From positions 4,525,083 through 4,589,082 of the forward strand of contig NZ_AP018207.1 of assembly GCF_002367995.1 (NCBI RefSeq): a stretch of 64,000 nt of DNA, written 5' to 3'. Of the stretch, positions 46,241 to 53,707 are shown one piece after another. How positions within the stretch are numbered: position 1 is the stretch's first letter; each line of letters starts with the position of its first letter. The translations under genes were made by a program, and so were the position numbers. The notes under the pieces were generated by a model. That model was not told the DNA's origin, did not search any database, and was given only the letters and a program-made list of their open reading frames with translations. This DNA comes from Calothrix brevissima NIES-22. Lineage in GTDB: Bacteria; Cyanobacteriota; Cyanobacteriia; Cyanobacteriales; Nostocaceae.

Positions 46241-47083
46241 ATGGAACCAATACTAGAAATTAAAAATCTCACTTGTGGTTTCCAAACTCAATCAGTTTTG
46301 ACAAACGTCGATTTGCTCCTCTATCCTGGGCAATTGTCTGGCTTGGTTGGGCCTTCCGGCAGTGGCAAAACCACTCTAATTAAAGCAATATTAGGGTTGG
46401 TTCATCCTTGGGCTGGTGAAATTTGGTTTCGAGGAAAGCGGTTAAAGCCAGGAACAGCGCCGCCAAAAGTTGGGTATGTGCCACAGGTAGAAACAGTGGA
46501 TTGGAATTTTCCAGTCACAGCACAAGAAGTAGTGATGATGGGACGTTATCGCAAAAAACAATTTCTGCCTTGGACTTCACGACGCGATCGCCTTTTTGCC
46601 AAAGCACTCCTTGAACGAGTGGGAATTGCTCATGTCGCCCATCGCCCGATCGGTGAGTTATCGGGCGGACAACAACAACGAGTATTCATTGCACGGGCAT
46701 TAGTGGGAGAACCAGAAATCGTCCTCTTAGACGAACCCACCAGTAGTTCCGACTTGCGGGTGCAGCACGAACTGTTACATCTGCTAGCTGAACTAAATCA
46801 GCAGGGGTTGACGATTCTGCTTTCTACCCATGACCTCAACTCTGTGGCAACGCATCTACCTTGGGTAGTATGTTTCAATCACGGCATCATTGATCAAGGT
46901 CAACCTAGTGAAGTTTTTACTCCTGCTACCTTAAAAAAGACCTTTGGTGCAGAAATGGTGGTATTTCACCAAAGCGATCGCATTTTGATTGCTAATGAAG
47001 GGACTTCCCTACGCCATCAGATGCAAGATAATTTGCCGCCGATTTTGCGACAATCTCACTCCAACCACAACACCCACAATTGA
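46241..47083 (+). CDS. znuC: Zinc/manganese ABC transporter ATPase
   Basis: 280 aa. Walker A LVGPSGSGKTTLIKAILGLV, signature LSGGQQQRVFIARALVGEPE, Walker B IVLLDEPTSSSD, H-loop LLSTHDLNSVATHL. It is 18 bp after znuA. The C-terminal tail (PILRQSHSNHNTHN) is histidine-containing and may bind metal. It energises the permease encoded next. Confidence 0.92.
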   Translation: MEPILEIKNLTCGFQTQSVLTNVDLLLYPGQLSGLVGPSGSGKTTLIKAILGLVHPWAGEIWFRGKRLKPGTAPPKVGYVPQVETVDWNFPVTAQEVVMMGRYRKKQFLPWTSRRDRLFAKALLERVGIAHVAHRPIGELSGGQQQRVFIARALVGEPEIVLLDEPTSSSDLRVQHELLHLLAELNQQGLTILLSTHDLNSVATHLPWVVCFNHGIIDQGQPSEVFTPATLKKTFGAEMVVFHQSDRILIANEGTSLRHQMQDNLPPILRQSHSNHNTHN

Positions 47084-47108
47084 AAATCGTAAATCCCAAA
47101 TCAAAGCA

Positions 47109-47966
47109 ATGGAATTTCTGCTCAAACCCTTTCAGTATGAATTTTTCAGCCGTGCTGTTGCCGTTGGTATGATGGCGGGGCTATTGTGCGGCGTGATGGG
47201 AGTATATATCATCACTCGCCGCATGAGTTACATTGCTCACGGTCTTTCTCATGCAATTTTAGGAGGAGCAGTACTCAGCTACGTTTTGGGACTCAATTTT
47301 TATATTGGTTCTGGGATTTGGGGATTTGCAGCTGCCTTGCTCATTCAATATTTAACTGGGCGCAAAGTTTACTCAGATGCAGCTATTGGTATAGTTACAA
47401 CTGCGAGCTTTGCTTTGGGTGTAGCCGTAATCAGCACCTACCGTAAATTTAGTCAAAACTTTGAGGCGGCTTTATTTGGTAATGTCCTGGGCGTTTCTCC
47501 TAGCGATTTATGGTTTGTCACGGCTGTCACGATTGTGATTTTGAGCTTAGTTTTTTTGTTTTATCGCCCTTTGCTATTTTGGTGTTTTGACAGAGAAGTT
47601 GCCCAGGTTCATGGCGTGCCTGTAGTCGCAATGGATACATTATTTGCTTTAATGTTAGCGACATTACTGGTGGCAACACTTAACGTCTTGGGAGTGACAT
47701 TAATCATCTCTGCGGTGGTGATTCCGGCTTCTATTGCGCGATTGTTGAGCGATCGCTTCGGCTATGTAATTCTAATTTCAGGTGTTTTAGGAGCCGCGAT
47801 CGCATTTATCGGTATTTACCTGAGCTATTACTTAGATATTGCCTCTGGAGCGAGTGTTGTTCTGCTGTCAACGTTAGTTTTCGGTTGCGTTTTGCTTTGG
47901 AAAAGCATTCAATTTCGCCGCCAACGCTATGTCCCACCCCTCTCTTCACAACATTACCAGGACTAA
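47109..47966 (+). CDS. znuB: Zinc/manganese ABC transporter permease
   Basis: 285 aa from the ATG at 47109 (MEFLLKPFQYEFFSRAVAVG); an upstream in-frame ATG at 46989 lies inside znuC in another frame and is rejected. Multiple transmembrane helices with the family motif ITRRMSYIAHGLSHAILGGA and TLNVLGVTLIISAVVIPASI. ABC-3 family membrane subunit. It ends the operon. Whether zinc or manganese is carried depends on the binding protein, which looks zinc-like. Confidence 0.92.
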   Translation: MEFLLKPFQYEFFSRAVAVGMMAGLLCGVMGVYIITRRMSYIAHGLSHAILGGAVLSYVLGLNFYIGSGIWGFAAALLIQYLTGRKVYSDAAIGIVTTASFALGVAVISTYRKFSQNFEAALFGNVLGVSPSDLWFVTAVTIVILSLVFLFYRPLLFWCFDREVAQVHGVPVVAMDTLFALMLATLLVATLNVLGVTLIISAVVIPASIARLLSDRFGYVILISGVLGAAIAFIGIYLSYYLDIASGASVVLLSTLVFGCVLLWKSIQFRRQRYVPPLSSQHYQD

Positions 47967-48080
47967 TGAGTTGGCCTAATTTCAATTTATCTCTTCCTTT
48001 GGCAAAGAGGTCTTTGTCTTAATTATCCCGTATCGGGATTTTCTGATTTTCTAACCAATACGATATTTCTCAGTTGCTGA

Positions 48081-48096
48081 GTACGGTAAACCGTAC
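48081..48096. promoter_or_regulatory. GTACGGT-AA-ACCGTAC palindrome upstream of the Hlip gene
   Basis: 7-bp arms spaced by two bases, ~85 bp before the Hlip start. Could be an operator or a small hairpin; regulator unknown. Confidence 0.3.
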
Positions 48097-48179
48097 CTCA
48101 AAGTCTTTGTAACATTATTGCAATATTTATTTACATAAATTAATATAAAGTTACATAAACAAGCGAAAGGAAAAAAGAC

Positions 48180-48392
48180 ATGACAAGCAAAGGCTTTACC
48201 ATGAACGAACTCGGTCAACTTAACAACTTTGCAGTTGAACCAAAAGTTTATGTAGACCAAACTCCAAGAGTTGGCTTTACCGAGTATGCTGAAAAACTCA
48301 ATGGTCGTTTAGCAATGATTGGCTTCGTCTCACTCATCGCTTTTGAAGTAATCACCGGACACGGCCTAATTGGATGGCTGACAAGCTTGTAG
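48180..48392 (+). CDS. High-light-inducible protein (Hlip)
   Basis: 70 aa; one chlorophyll-binding helix in [20 protein letters not shown] (EXXNGRXAM), then [13 protein letters not shown]. Preceded by an AAGGAAAAAAG ribosome-binding region. Upstream TTTACATAA / GTTACATAA segments look like half-sites of the RpaB-type HLR1 box, but the spacing is not canonical. Next to a small membrane protein gene on the same strand. Confidence 0.92.
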   Translation: MTSKGFTMNELGQLNNFAVEPKVYVDQTPRVGFTEYAEKLNGRLAMIGFVSLIAFEVITGHGLIGWLTSL

Positions 48393-48454
48393 ATAATTTC
48401 GACTATTCAAAAATTACATTCAATCAACCCATAGAAAATTAATCTAGGAGAGTT

Positions 48455-48694
48455 ATGAGAACTGATTTTGATTTCCCCAAAAAAGATTTAATTGGCCCAG
48501 TTGTTTTTCGACCTGATTTTACCAACTTTGAAAAAATCAATCTCAACCAAGCTTGGTCATTGTTTTTCACCGCAGGTCAAGACGACAAAGCACTGGGACA
48601 AGAAATTGAATTAGGCAAATTTTTTACTAACCTTTTAATTGCTGTGGGAGTAACAGGAACTCTTTGGGCAGCTTTTTTCAGCAATTTGGGATAA
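48455..48694 (+). CDS. Small single-helix membrane protein downstream of the Hlip gene
   Basis: 79 aa. Soluble N-terminal ~50 residues (DFPKKDLIGPVVFRPDFTNF), then one transmembrane helix (FTNLLIAVGVTGTLWAAFFS). AGGAG precedes the ATG by 4 bases. It sits 62 bp after the Hlip gene and may be cotranscribed and act with it in the thylakoid membrane. Family not recognised. Confidence 0.75.
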   Translation: MRTDFDFPKKDLIGPVVFRPDFTNFEKINLNQAWSLFFTAGQDDKALGQEIELGKFFTNLLIAVGVTGTLWAAFFSNLG

Positions 48695-48815
48695 GCAGTT
48701 GTGTAAACTTGTTCAATCGCATAAATTCGCTTGAAGTCTTGGTAAACATAACCAAGACTTCTTTTAAATATTTGGTGATGTCTGGGTTTGAGTCTTGTTT
48801 CTGCTTCAAAAAAAT

Positions 48816-49772
48816 TTAAGTACTGATAGAAGCATCCTCCTTCTTTTCTTCTAGAAGAGCTTCAATTTGATCTAAAAGACGATTAACTTTTTTTACTTTT
48901 TTCTCGTCATCCCAGATTTTGCTCTTGAGCAGTGATTTGTATATTTTGCCTACTCTTTCTTTGTTTTGCTGCTGAGGAGACTGCGGTTTGTTTTCTGATT
49001 GAGTTTGAATAATATCTCCCACCAACTCTTTTATTGCAGATAGCGAGAGATTTTCTTCAATAGCTTTTTTTAAAATATATTGCCGTTTTTCATCATTTTT
49101 GATGCGTGCAATTACTTGTGCTTTTGTGTATTCTATTTGACCATTTTTAAGTGTAGCTTGAATATCCAAAGGTAGTTTAAGTAAGGGAAGGCGATTGGAT
49201 ACAAACGACTCCCACGTTATCTTTCCTATCTGTGTAAATATTGTTTGTATAGCGAGTGCTTCTTCGCTAACCATAACGTTATGGTTAGAGTTACCCTTAC
49301 TTTCATTATTCATCTGATAAAGAAGAGAAACTACCATTTCTTGCTCTATTTCTAGTTCGTGAGTAAGTAGTTCTAAGATACCGATTGTTTCTTCCCAAGT
49401 ATTAAGGTCTTCCCTTTGGAGGTTTTCAACTAAGCGTAGTTTACGAGCTTTTTTGTCGTCGCACTCAATAATGACTACAGGGATTTCCTCAAATTTTGCA
49501 ATTTCACAAGCTTTGAGACGGCGTTCACCAGCGACCAGCTCGTACTTGTCATCCTGAATCTTTCTAACGACGATGGGTTCTAGTAACCCCACTTCCTTGA
49601 TGCTGTCAGCGAGTGATTTGAGTTTTACGGGATCAAAATAGCGACGGGGCTGACTTGGCGGAAGGATAATTTGGGATAAGGGTAAAGTGGAATCAGATAA
49701 AGATTTTTCTTCGTCATCTCCAAATAAATTATCCAGTCCAGTTAATTTTTCTAGTTCGCGTCTTTGGCTCAT
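48816..49772 (-). CDS. parB: ParB/Spo0J-family partition protein
   Basis: 318 aa. N-terminal CTPase domain: QIILPPSQPRRYFDPVKLKS, YELVAGERRLKACEIAKFEE (GERR box) and LRLVENLQREDLNTWEE. Central DNA-binding helices have FVSNRLPLLKLPLDIQATLK and IEYTKAQVIARI. A charged C-terminal dimerisation region follows. It overlaps parA by 4 bp. A perfect 22-bp palindrome lies inside the gene (49267-49288). With ParA it should segregate the replicon; the chromosomal ParAB is expected elsewhere. Confidence 0.92.
   Translation of the reverse strand: MSQRRELEKLTGLDNLFGDDEEKSLSDSTLPLSQIILPPSQPRRYFDPVKLKSLADSIKEVGLLEPIVVRKIQDDKYELVAGERRLKACEIAKFEEIPVVIIECDDKKARKLRLVENLQREDLNTWEETIGILELLTHELEIEQEMVVSLLYQMNNESKGNSNHNVMVSEEALAIQTIFTQIGKITWESFVSNRLPLLKLPLDIQATLKNGQIEYTKAQVIARIKNDEKRQYILKKAIEENLSLSAIKELVGDIIQTQSENKPQSPQQQNKERVGKIYKSLLKSKIWDDEKKVKKVNRLLDQIEALLEEKKEDASIST
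49267..49288. promoter_or_regulatory. Perfect 22-bp palindrome inside parB (candidate parS)
   Basis: CTAACCATAAC (49267-49277) is followed immediately by its exact reverse complement, within the ParB coding frame (residues near NHNVMVSEE). ParB centromeres are typically short palindromes close to parAB, so this is a candidate parS or autoregulatory site. It is unlike the chromosomal TGTTTCACGTGAAACA consensus. Confidence 0.45.
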
Positions 49773-50539
49773 AGTTTAGTAATATATTTTGTAATTTCTT
49801 CAAGTATCTTGACTGCGGGGTGGTTTTTCTTGTGGAGTGCAAGTGGTAGATGTGCTTGGGTTGCGTCAGGAAAAGCTGTTGATTTAGGAATGGGGGCAGT
49901 AACGTGTATCCGTCCTTCAACCTGTTGTTTAATTTCTTCCAGTATTCCTGTGTCTTGAAGATTACGATTATCGTATTTGGTTGGAATTATACAGGCAATT
50001 TGTAATTTCTGGTGTCCTCCTTTTTTGAGTCGGGCAATTGTTTCTAGCAGTTGGTTGGTGCCAAGATAGCACTTATATTGCGTTTCAACAGGAATAATAA
50101 CGTGTGAAGCAGCTACTAAGCTCATAATGCTTAGGATTCCTAGAGAAGGCGGACAATCAATCAAAATATAATCATACTGGTCAAGTACATTTGAGAGTGC
50201 AAACTTGAGTCGTTGGCGGTTGTCGATGGTCAAGTCATGAAAAATTTTTTGCTCCGTACCTGCCAATTGGATATTTGTTGGTACAAGGTGCATCCCGTGA
50301 ATAGGTTTTTCCCATATATACAGGGGAGTTTCTTCAGCGATCGCACCATAGATAGTTTGTTCCGTTTGCAGCTTGACTTCCCCTAATCCCATAAAAGCTG
50401 TTAGTGATGCTTGTGGGTCCATATCCACAAGCAGTACACGGTGTTTTTTAGCAAGGTGGTATCCAAGATTGTGTGTAATAGTCGTCTTAGCTGCACCACC
50501 TGACTGATTGAAAGTGGCAATTATTTTGGTTGATGACAT
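49769..50539 (-). CDS. parA: ParA-family partition ATPase
   Basis: 256 aa. Deviant Walker A IIATFNQSGGAAKTTITHNL (KGGXXKT-like, here GGAAKT), Walker A' VDMDPQASLTAFMG, Walker B IDCPPSLGILS. No N-terminal HTH, so this is a type Ib-like or chromosomal-like short ParA that does not itself bind the operator. Overlaps parB (ATGA at 49769-49772), showing coupled expression. It moves plasmid-type DNA by ATP-dependent gradient on the nucleoid. Confidence 0.94.
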   Translation of the reverse strand: MSSTKIIATFNQSGGAAKTTITHNLGYHLAKKHRVLLVDMDPQASLTAFMGLGEVKLQTEQTIYGAIAEETPLYIWEKPIHGMHLVPTNIQLAGTEQKIFHDLTIDNRQRLKFALSNVLDQYDYILIDCPPSLGILSIMSLVAASHVIIPVETQYKCYLGTNQLLETIARLKKGGHQKLQIACIIPTKYDNRNLQDTGILEEIKQQVEGRIHVTAPIPKSTAFPDATQAHLPLALHKKNHPAVKILEEITKYITKL

Positions 50540-50621
50540 ATATTAATGAAGCGATTTTGTGAACCCATGTCAGCGATTCTACCAAACAGTGGATTTTTAT
50601 TTTGTATTTTTGAAAAAAATA

Positions 50622-50661
50622 ACGCTAGTTCAAACCAGTAAACCTGTCTGGACTAGCATTA
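50622..50661 (-). terminator. Hairpin terminator after the SSB-like gene
   Basis: On the minus strand GCTAGT-CCAG arms pair with CTGG...ACTAGC (one side bulged), followed by GTTATTTTTTTC. Placed just after the stop of the 139-aa SSB-like gene. Confidence 0.65.
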
Positions 50662-50676
50662 TTCAGTTAGTTGGTT

Positions 50677-51096
50677 CTAAAATGGAGGTTCTTCGTCTAG
50701 GTCTTCATTTGTCGAAGTAACGTTATCTTCGAGTAGTTCCTTGGCAAAATCGGGAGTCTCAAGCGAGTGAGAGTTTTTGCTAACTTGGGTGAGTTCGTTA
50801 ATCGGTTGTGCTGAGATAAAGTTTCTAATTACGAATGTGGCAATCTTTTCTTTGTACTCACCCCTATTATCTACCACTAAATCAAGATATCCTTCTGCTG
50901 TACCATGTACGCCTTCCCCCTGTTCGTTGATGAGGACAGCAGGTGCGCCCTTGGAACGGAATGGTATCTCGTCAGTAACGACTCCTTCCTTGGAACGATA
51001 GTAGAATTCAGCAATCCCAAAAGCAATCAAGGAACCTTCTTTGTCGTGGGTTGTGTTCACTGATTTAAGATTAATAGTTGCAGTATTATGAATCAT
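50677..51096 (-). CDS. Diverged SSB-like protein with acidic C-terminal tip
   Basis: 139 aa. The first ~95 residues follow an OB-fold-like strand pattern (TATINLKSVNTTHDKEGSLI, EIPFRSKGAPAVLINEQGEG, KIATFVIRNFI). The last residues, after an acidic linker, are DLDEEPPF, very close to the SSB-Ct tip (DDDIPF) that recruits replication and repair proteins. The neighbouring canonical SSB lacks this tip. OB-fold assignment is inferred from pattern; it could be another ssDNA-binding fold. Preceded by a hairpin. Confidence 0.65.
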   Translation of the reverse strand: MIHNTATINLKSVNTTHDKEGSLIAFGIAEFYYRSKEGVVTDEIPFRSKGAPAVLINEQGEGVHGTAEGYLDLVVDNRGEYKEKIATFVIRNFISAQPINELTQVSKNSHSLETPDFAKELLEDNVTSTNEDLDEEPPF

Positions 51097-51129
51097 GGTC
51101 GTTTGGTTTGTAGATTGATTAGATGGTTG

Positions 51130-51159
51130 ATCGCCTATGATTTATACTGCATAGGCGAT
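51130..51159. terminator. Hairpin between ssb and the SSB-like gene
   Basis: A 10-bp perfect stem (ATCGCCTATG / CATAGGCGAT) with a 10-nt loop and AT-rich flanks. It separates two same-strand genes, so it likely reduces read-through. Confidence 0.6.
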
Positions 51160-51169
51160 TTGTAATTTT

Positions 51170-51553
51170 CTAGAAATTTGCGTTAGCTACAGCCTGTGTT
51201 TCGTTTGGTACAGAAGTAGATGTAGATTCTTCCTTACGGGGTGAACCTAATAATTCGATGGCGTTGATTGTGATTACAGGTTTTTGCCGCATAGTGCCAG
51301 AATTTTTATCAGCCCAACGATCAAATCCAAACTCACCAGTAATTGCAATCTGAGTCCCTTTACGAACGTAATTTCCAATCACTTCTGCTTGATTTCCCCA
51401 AGCGACTAAATCAAACCAAAGGGCTTGTTCACTTCTGTAGGGTGGTCTGACTGCAATAGAGATTGAAGCTTTAACTGCTCCCGACTCGAAAAATTTCAGG
51501 TCGGGTTCTTGTCCACATCTGCCAACTAGCATGACTTTGTTGATATAGTTCAT
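51170..51553 (-). CDS. ssb: Single-stranded DNA-binding protein
   Basis: 127 aa. Canonical OB-fold: MNYINKVMLVGRCGQEPDLK, ALWFDLVAWGNQAEVIGNYV, GTQIAITGEFGFDRWADKNS, ITINAIELLG. The protein ends PNETQAVANANF, without the acidic DDDIPF-type tip found in nearly all bacterial SSBs. Loss of the tip should prevent recruitment of partner proteins, unless the adjacent SSB-like protein supplies it. Length is shorter than host-type SSB. Sits in the replication module. Confidence 0.9.
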   Translation of the reverse strand: MNYINKVMLVGRCGQEPDLKFFESGAVKASISIAVRPPYRSEQALWFDLVAWGNQAEVIGNYVRKGTQIAITGEFGFDRWADKNSGTMRQKPVITINAIELLGSPRKEESTSTSVPNETQAVANANF

Positions 51554-51788
51554 AACGCGAGAATTGATATATTTCTTTTATTGCTGCGTCAGCATTAGTT
51601 CTTTTAGGATTTATCATTTTGACAACTTGTTTTATTTAAAACTCATCTTTTGCTTCATACTTATGAGTTATTTTTTATCCCTGTTTCTCATAACATTGCG
51701 GTTTTTACCAAGGAATGGCTAATTATCCTGTGCTATGGTGGGATCGCAAATGTCGTGGTATGTATCTAAAAATTATAAGTAATGACTT

Positions 51789-52964
51789 ATGCTTGAATAT
51801 CTTCTCCTAAAGCGAGTAAGTATTTGTAAGCTGATGCTCTTGGCTTTGATGTGGATACAGTTCGATGAAGACAGCCAAAATCAGCTAACTCCTGACTACT
51901 CTTCACCTTTGCAAGTAGAAAATCTTATGTGGTTAGGAGAAACATATGTTGGAGAAGAGGTTGAGCATTTTTGTGATGTTTCCAATACCGCTAGGATAGG
52001 CGTTTGGAGAGAAATTCTAGAACTGAAGTTAGTAGATTTAATTGCTGATTTACCAACTTGTTTGCACGATGCTTCATGGTTTGCTCTACTGGCAATTACT
52101 ATGATGTTGGTGGATAAAGAATTAGACGGGATTTGTGTACACCCACAAGATGAGTATTTTGCCCGGAGTCTTGCGCTTGAAAGTTTGGCAGATTTGAGTG
52201 ATTCTTACTTAGCCAAAGGACATCCTTATTTAGATTTTCCTTTATCATTAGAAGATGCTAAATCATTACTGCCAGTTAATAGAAAACAAGAGCTAAAAAT
52301 CGAGTTGAAGAAATTTATTATTGATACTTATGAAAATGATTTTGATGATGAAGCGCCAAATATTAGTGAGTTTTCATCCATCTACTTGCAAGATATTTTA
52401 AAAGAGTTTTTTGTTGAATCTGACTGGCAAGGTGATATCAATCAAGAAGCGGTTGTACAGCTTCAAGAAAAGTATGGTTCACAGTATTCAGAAGGTGCGT
52501 TCTCTCCTGAAACTAAGGAACACGAACGTTGGGGCAAAACGCTTGTTTTTCTTAAACAGTTTATAGGTCTGGATTCTAATTTTATCGAAAGCCAAAGCGA
52601 TTTGTTTCTTGATGAATCTCAAGCAGCTGATTTACCTGATTACTTCCGTATCAAGTCTCATTTAGAACGTTGGCAAGACCGAACAGTTGTCTTATCCCGG
52701 TTGGTTCATACTTTAGTTCATTTTTTACTGGTAGGACAAAATTATCATCCTAGTCATATACAAGATTTGATGGCTATTCCAGTTTCTTCACGGGCTATAT
52801 CCAGCCTACAAGCTTGTTTAGGTGTAGCTGCTTACAGAAGTGGTTATTACATGGCTGCTTCAAATATTCCCGAATCAGAAATTGGGCGGAACTGGTTGCT
52901 ACAAAAAGCTTTCCCTAACCTTCTTGAGTTTTATCAAACAGGTCGTTTGGATGGAAAACAATAA
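51789..52964 (+). CDS. Unknown protein of the replication module
   Basis: 391 aa. Not recognised. Largely alpha-helical, acidic, no signal peptide. A hydrophobic N-terminus (LEYLLLKRVSICKLMLLALM) could be a wrong start; MWIQFDEDSQNQLTPDYSSP is an alternative beginning. A helix-rich C-terminal half has LVHTLVHFLLVGQNYHPSHI and SLQACLGVAAYRSGYYMAAS. It is on the opposite strand to ssb and forms a plus-strand pair with the following lipoprotein gene (41 bp gap). Confidence 0.65.
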   Translation: MLEYLLLKRVSICKLMLLALMWIQFDEDSQNQLTPDYSSPLQVENLMWLGETYVGEEVEHFCDVSNTARIGVWREILELKLVDLIADLPTCLHDASWFALLAITMMLVDKELDGICVHPQDEYFARSLALESLADLSDSYLAKGHPYLDFPLSLEDAKSLLPVNRKQELKIELKKFIIDTYENDFDDEAPNISEFSSIYLQDILKEFFVESDWQGDINQEAVVQLQEKYGSQYSEGAFSPETKEHERWGKTLVFLKQFIGLDSNFIESQSDLFLDESQAADLPDYFRIKSHLERWQDRTVVLSRLVHTLVHFLLVGQNYHPSHIQDLMAIPVSSRAISSLQACLGVAAYRSGYYMAASNIPESEIGRNWLLQKAFPNLLEFYQTGRLDGKQ

Positions 52965-53005
52965 TTAATATTCTGCTATCGGCTAATAAAGACAAATTTA
53001 TATTT

Positions 53006-53704
53006 ATGAAAAAATATTTATTTATAGGATTATTATTCTTAGTGGTTGGATGTTCATCTCCAGAAAAAGAAAATAAAGTTTCAGCTATAGAATCGAATCC
53101 TTCACCTACGCCTTCATTATCTTCAGCTAATGTTAATAATGCTACGCCGTCGTTAAATTCAGAATTGTTACCTGATTTATCAAATAAAGAGAAGCTTGGA
53201 CAAGTTAGTGCAGAGAACGACTTAATTGACTCGTTTTATTTTGATGGTAATGGTGTAAAAGTGAGTTTGACTGTAACGGCTGATAAAGCTTGTTTTGTCT
53301 ACGTGCGGCGCAGTACTCCAGACCGAGTTGGTGAGGTTGAAATTGAGTCACTACAGCGCGAAAAGTTAGGTCTATGGCGTTCGTATAATACCCAGCGTCT
53401 TCTAACTCAACCTGCCGGCAATAGACTAAGCGTTTATTCATCAAGTGAGGAACTTTATTCTACTTATGAAAATCCTGCCATATCACCAGAAATTCTTGTA
53501 GCAGCAAAAGAATTGAAGGAGCGTGAAAAATCATTTAAATTACTTTTGCGTCAGGATTTAAAGGCAAGTGAATCAGCAAGACGAATTTATGTCAATCAGT
53601 GTCAGAAATTAGGCAATTTTTATTACAAGGAAGAACTTCCTCCTCTCACGGACAAAGAGAGGAAGGAATTTGAGAGGAGTGTTGAAAAAAGTACTAACAA
53701 TTAG
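53006..53704 (+). CDS. Putative lipoprotein of unknown function
   Basis: 232 aa. Signal with lipobox: KYLFIGLLFLVVGCSSPEKE (cleavage before Cys16). A Ser/Pro/Asn linker follows, then a domain with KACFVYVRRSTPDRVGEVEI and a C-terminal charged helix (PPLTDKERKEFERSVEKS). No family recognised. Converges on the 223-aa clamp-motif gene with a 3-bp gap. Confidence 0.65.
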   Translation: MKKYLFIGLLFLVVGCSSPEKENKVSAIESNPSPTPSLSSANVNNATPSLNSELLPDLSNKEKLGQVSAENDLIDSFYFDGNGVKVSLTVTADKACFVYVRRSTPDRVGEVEIESLQREKLGLWRSYNTQRLLTQPAGNRLSVYSSSEELYSTYENPAISPEILVAAKELKEREKSFKLLLRQDLKASESARRIYVNQCQKLGNFYYKEELPPLTDKERKEFERSVEKSTNN

Positions 53705-53707
53705 TTA

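Noticed and set aside
46989-47108. Longer start for the znu permease
   Set aside because: The extension lies inside znuC in another frame and does not resemble a membrane-protein N-terminus; ATG at 47109 fits the family.
48120-48180. Canonical HLR1 (RpaB) box before the Hlip gene
   Set aside because: TTTACATAA and GTTACATAA segments are present but their spacing does not match the two-repeat box.
47967-48180. tRNA as attachment site near the replicon boundary
   Set aside because: No cloverleaf or T-loop GTTCRA motif was found here or in the other gaps.
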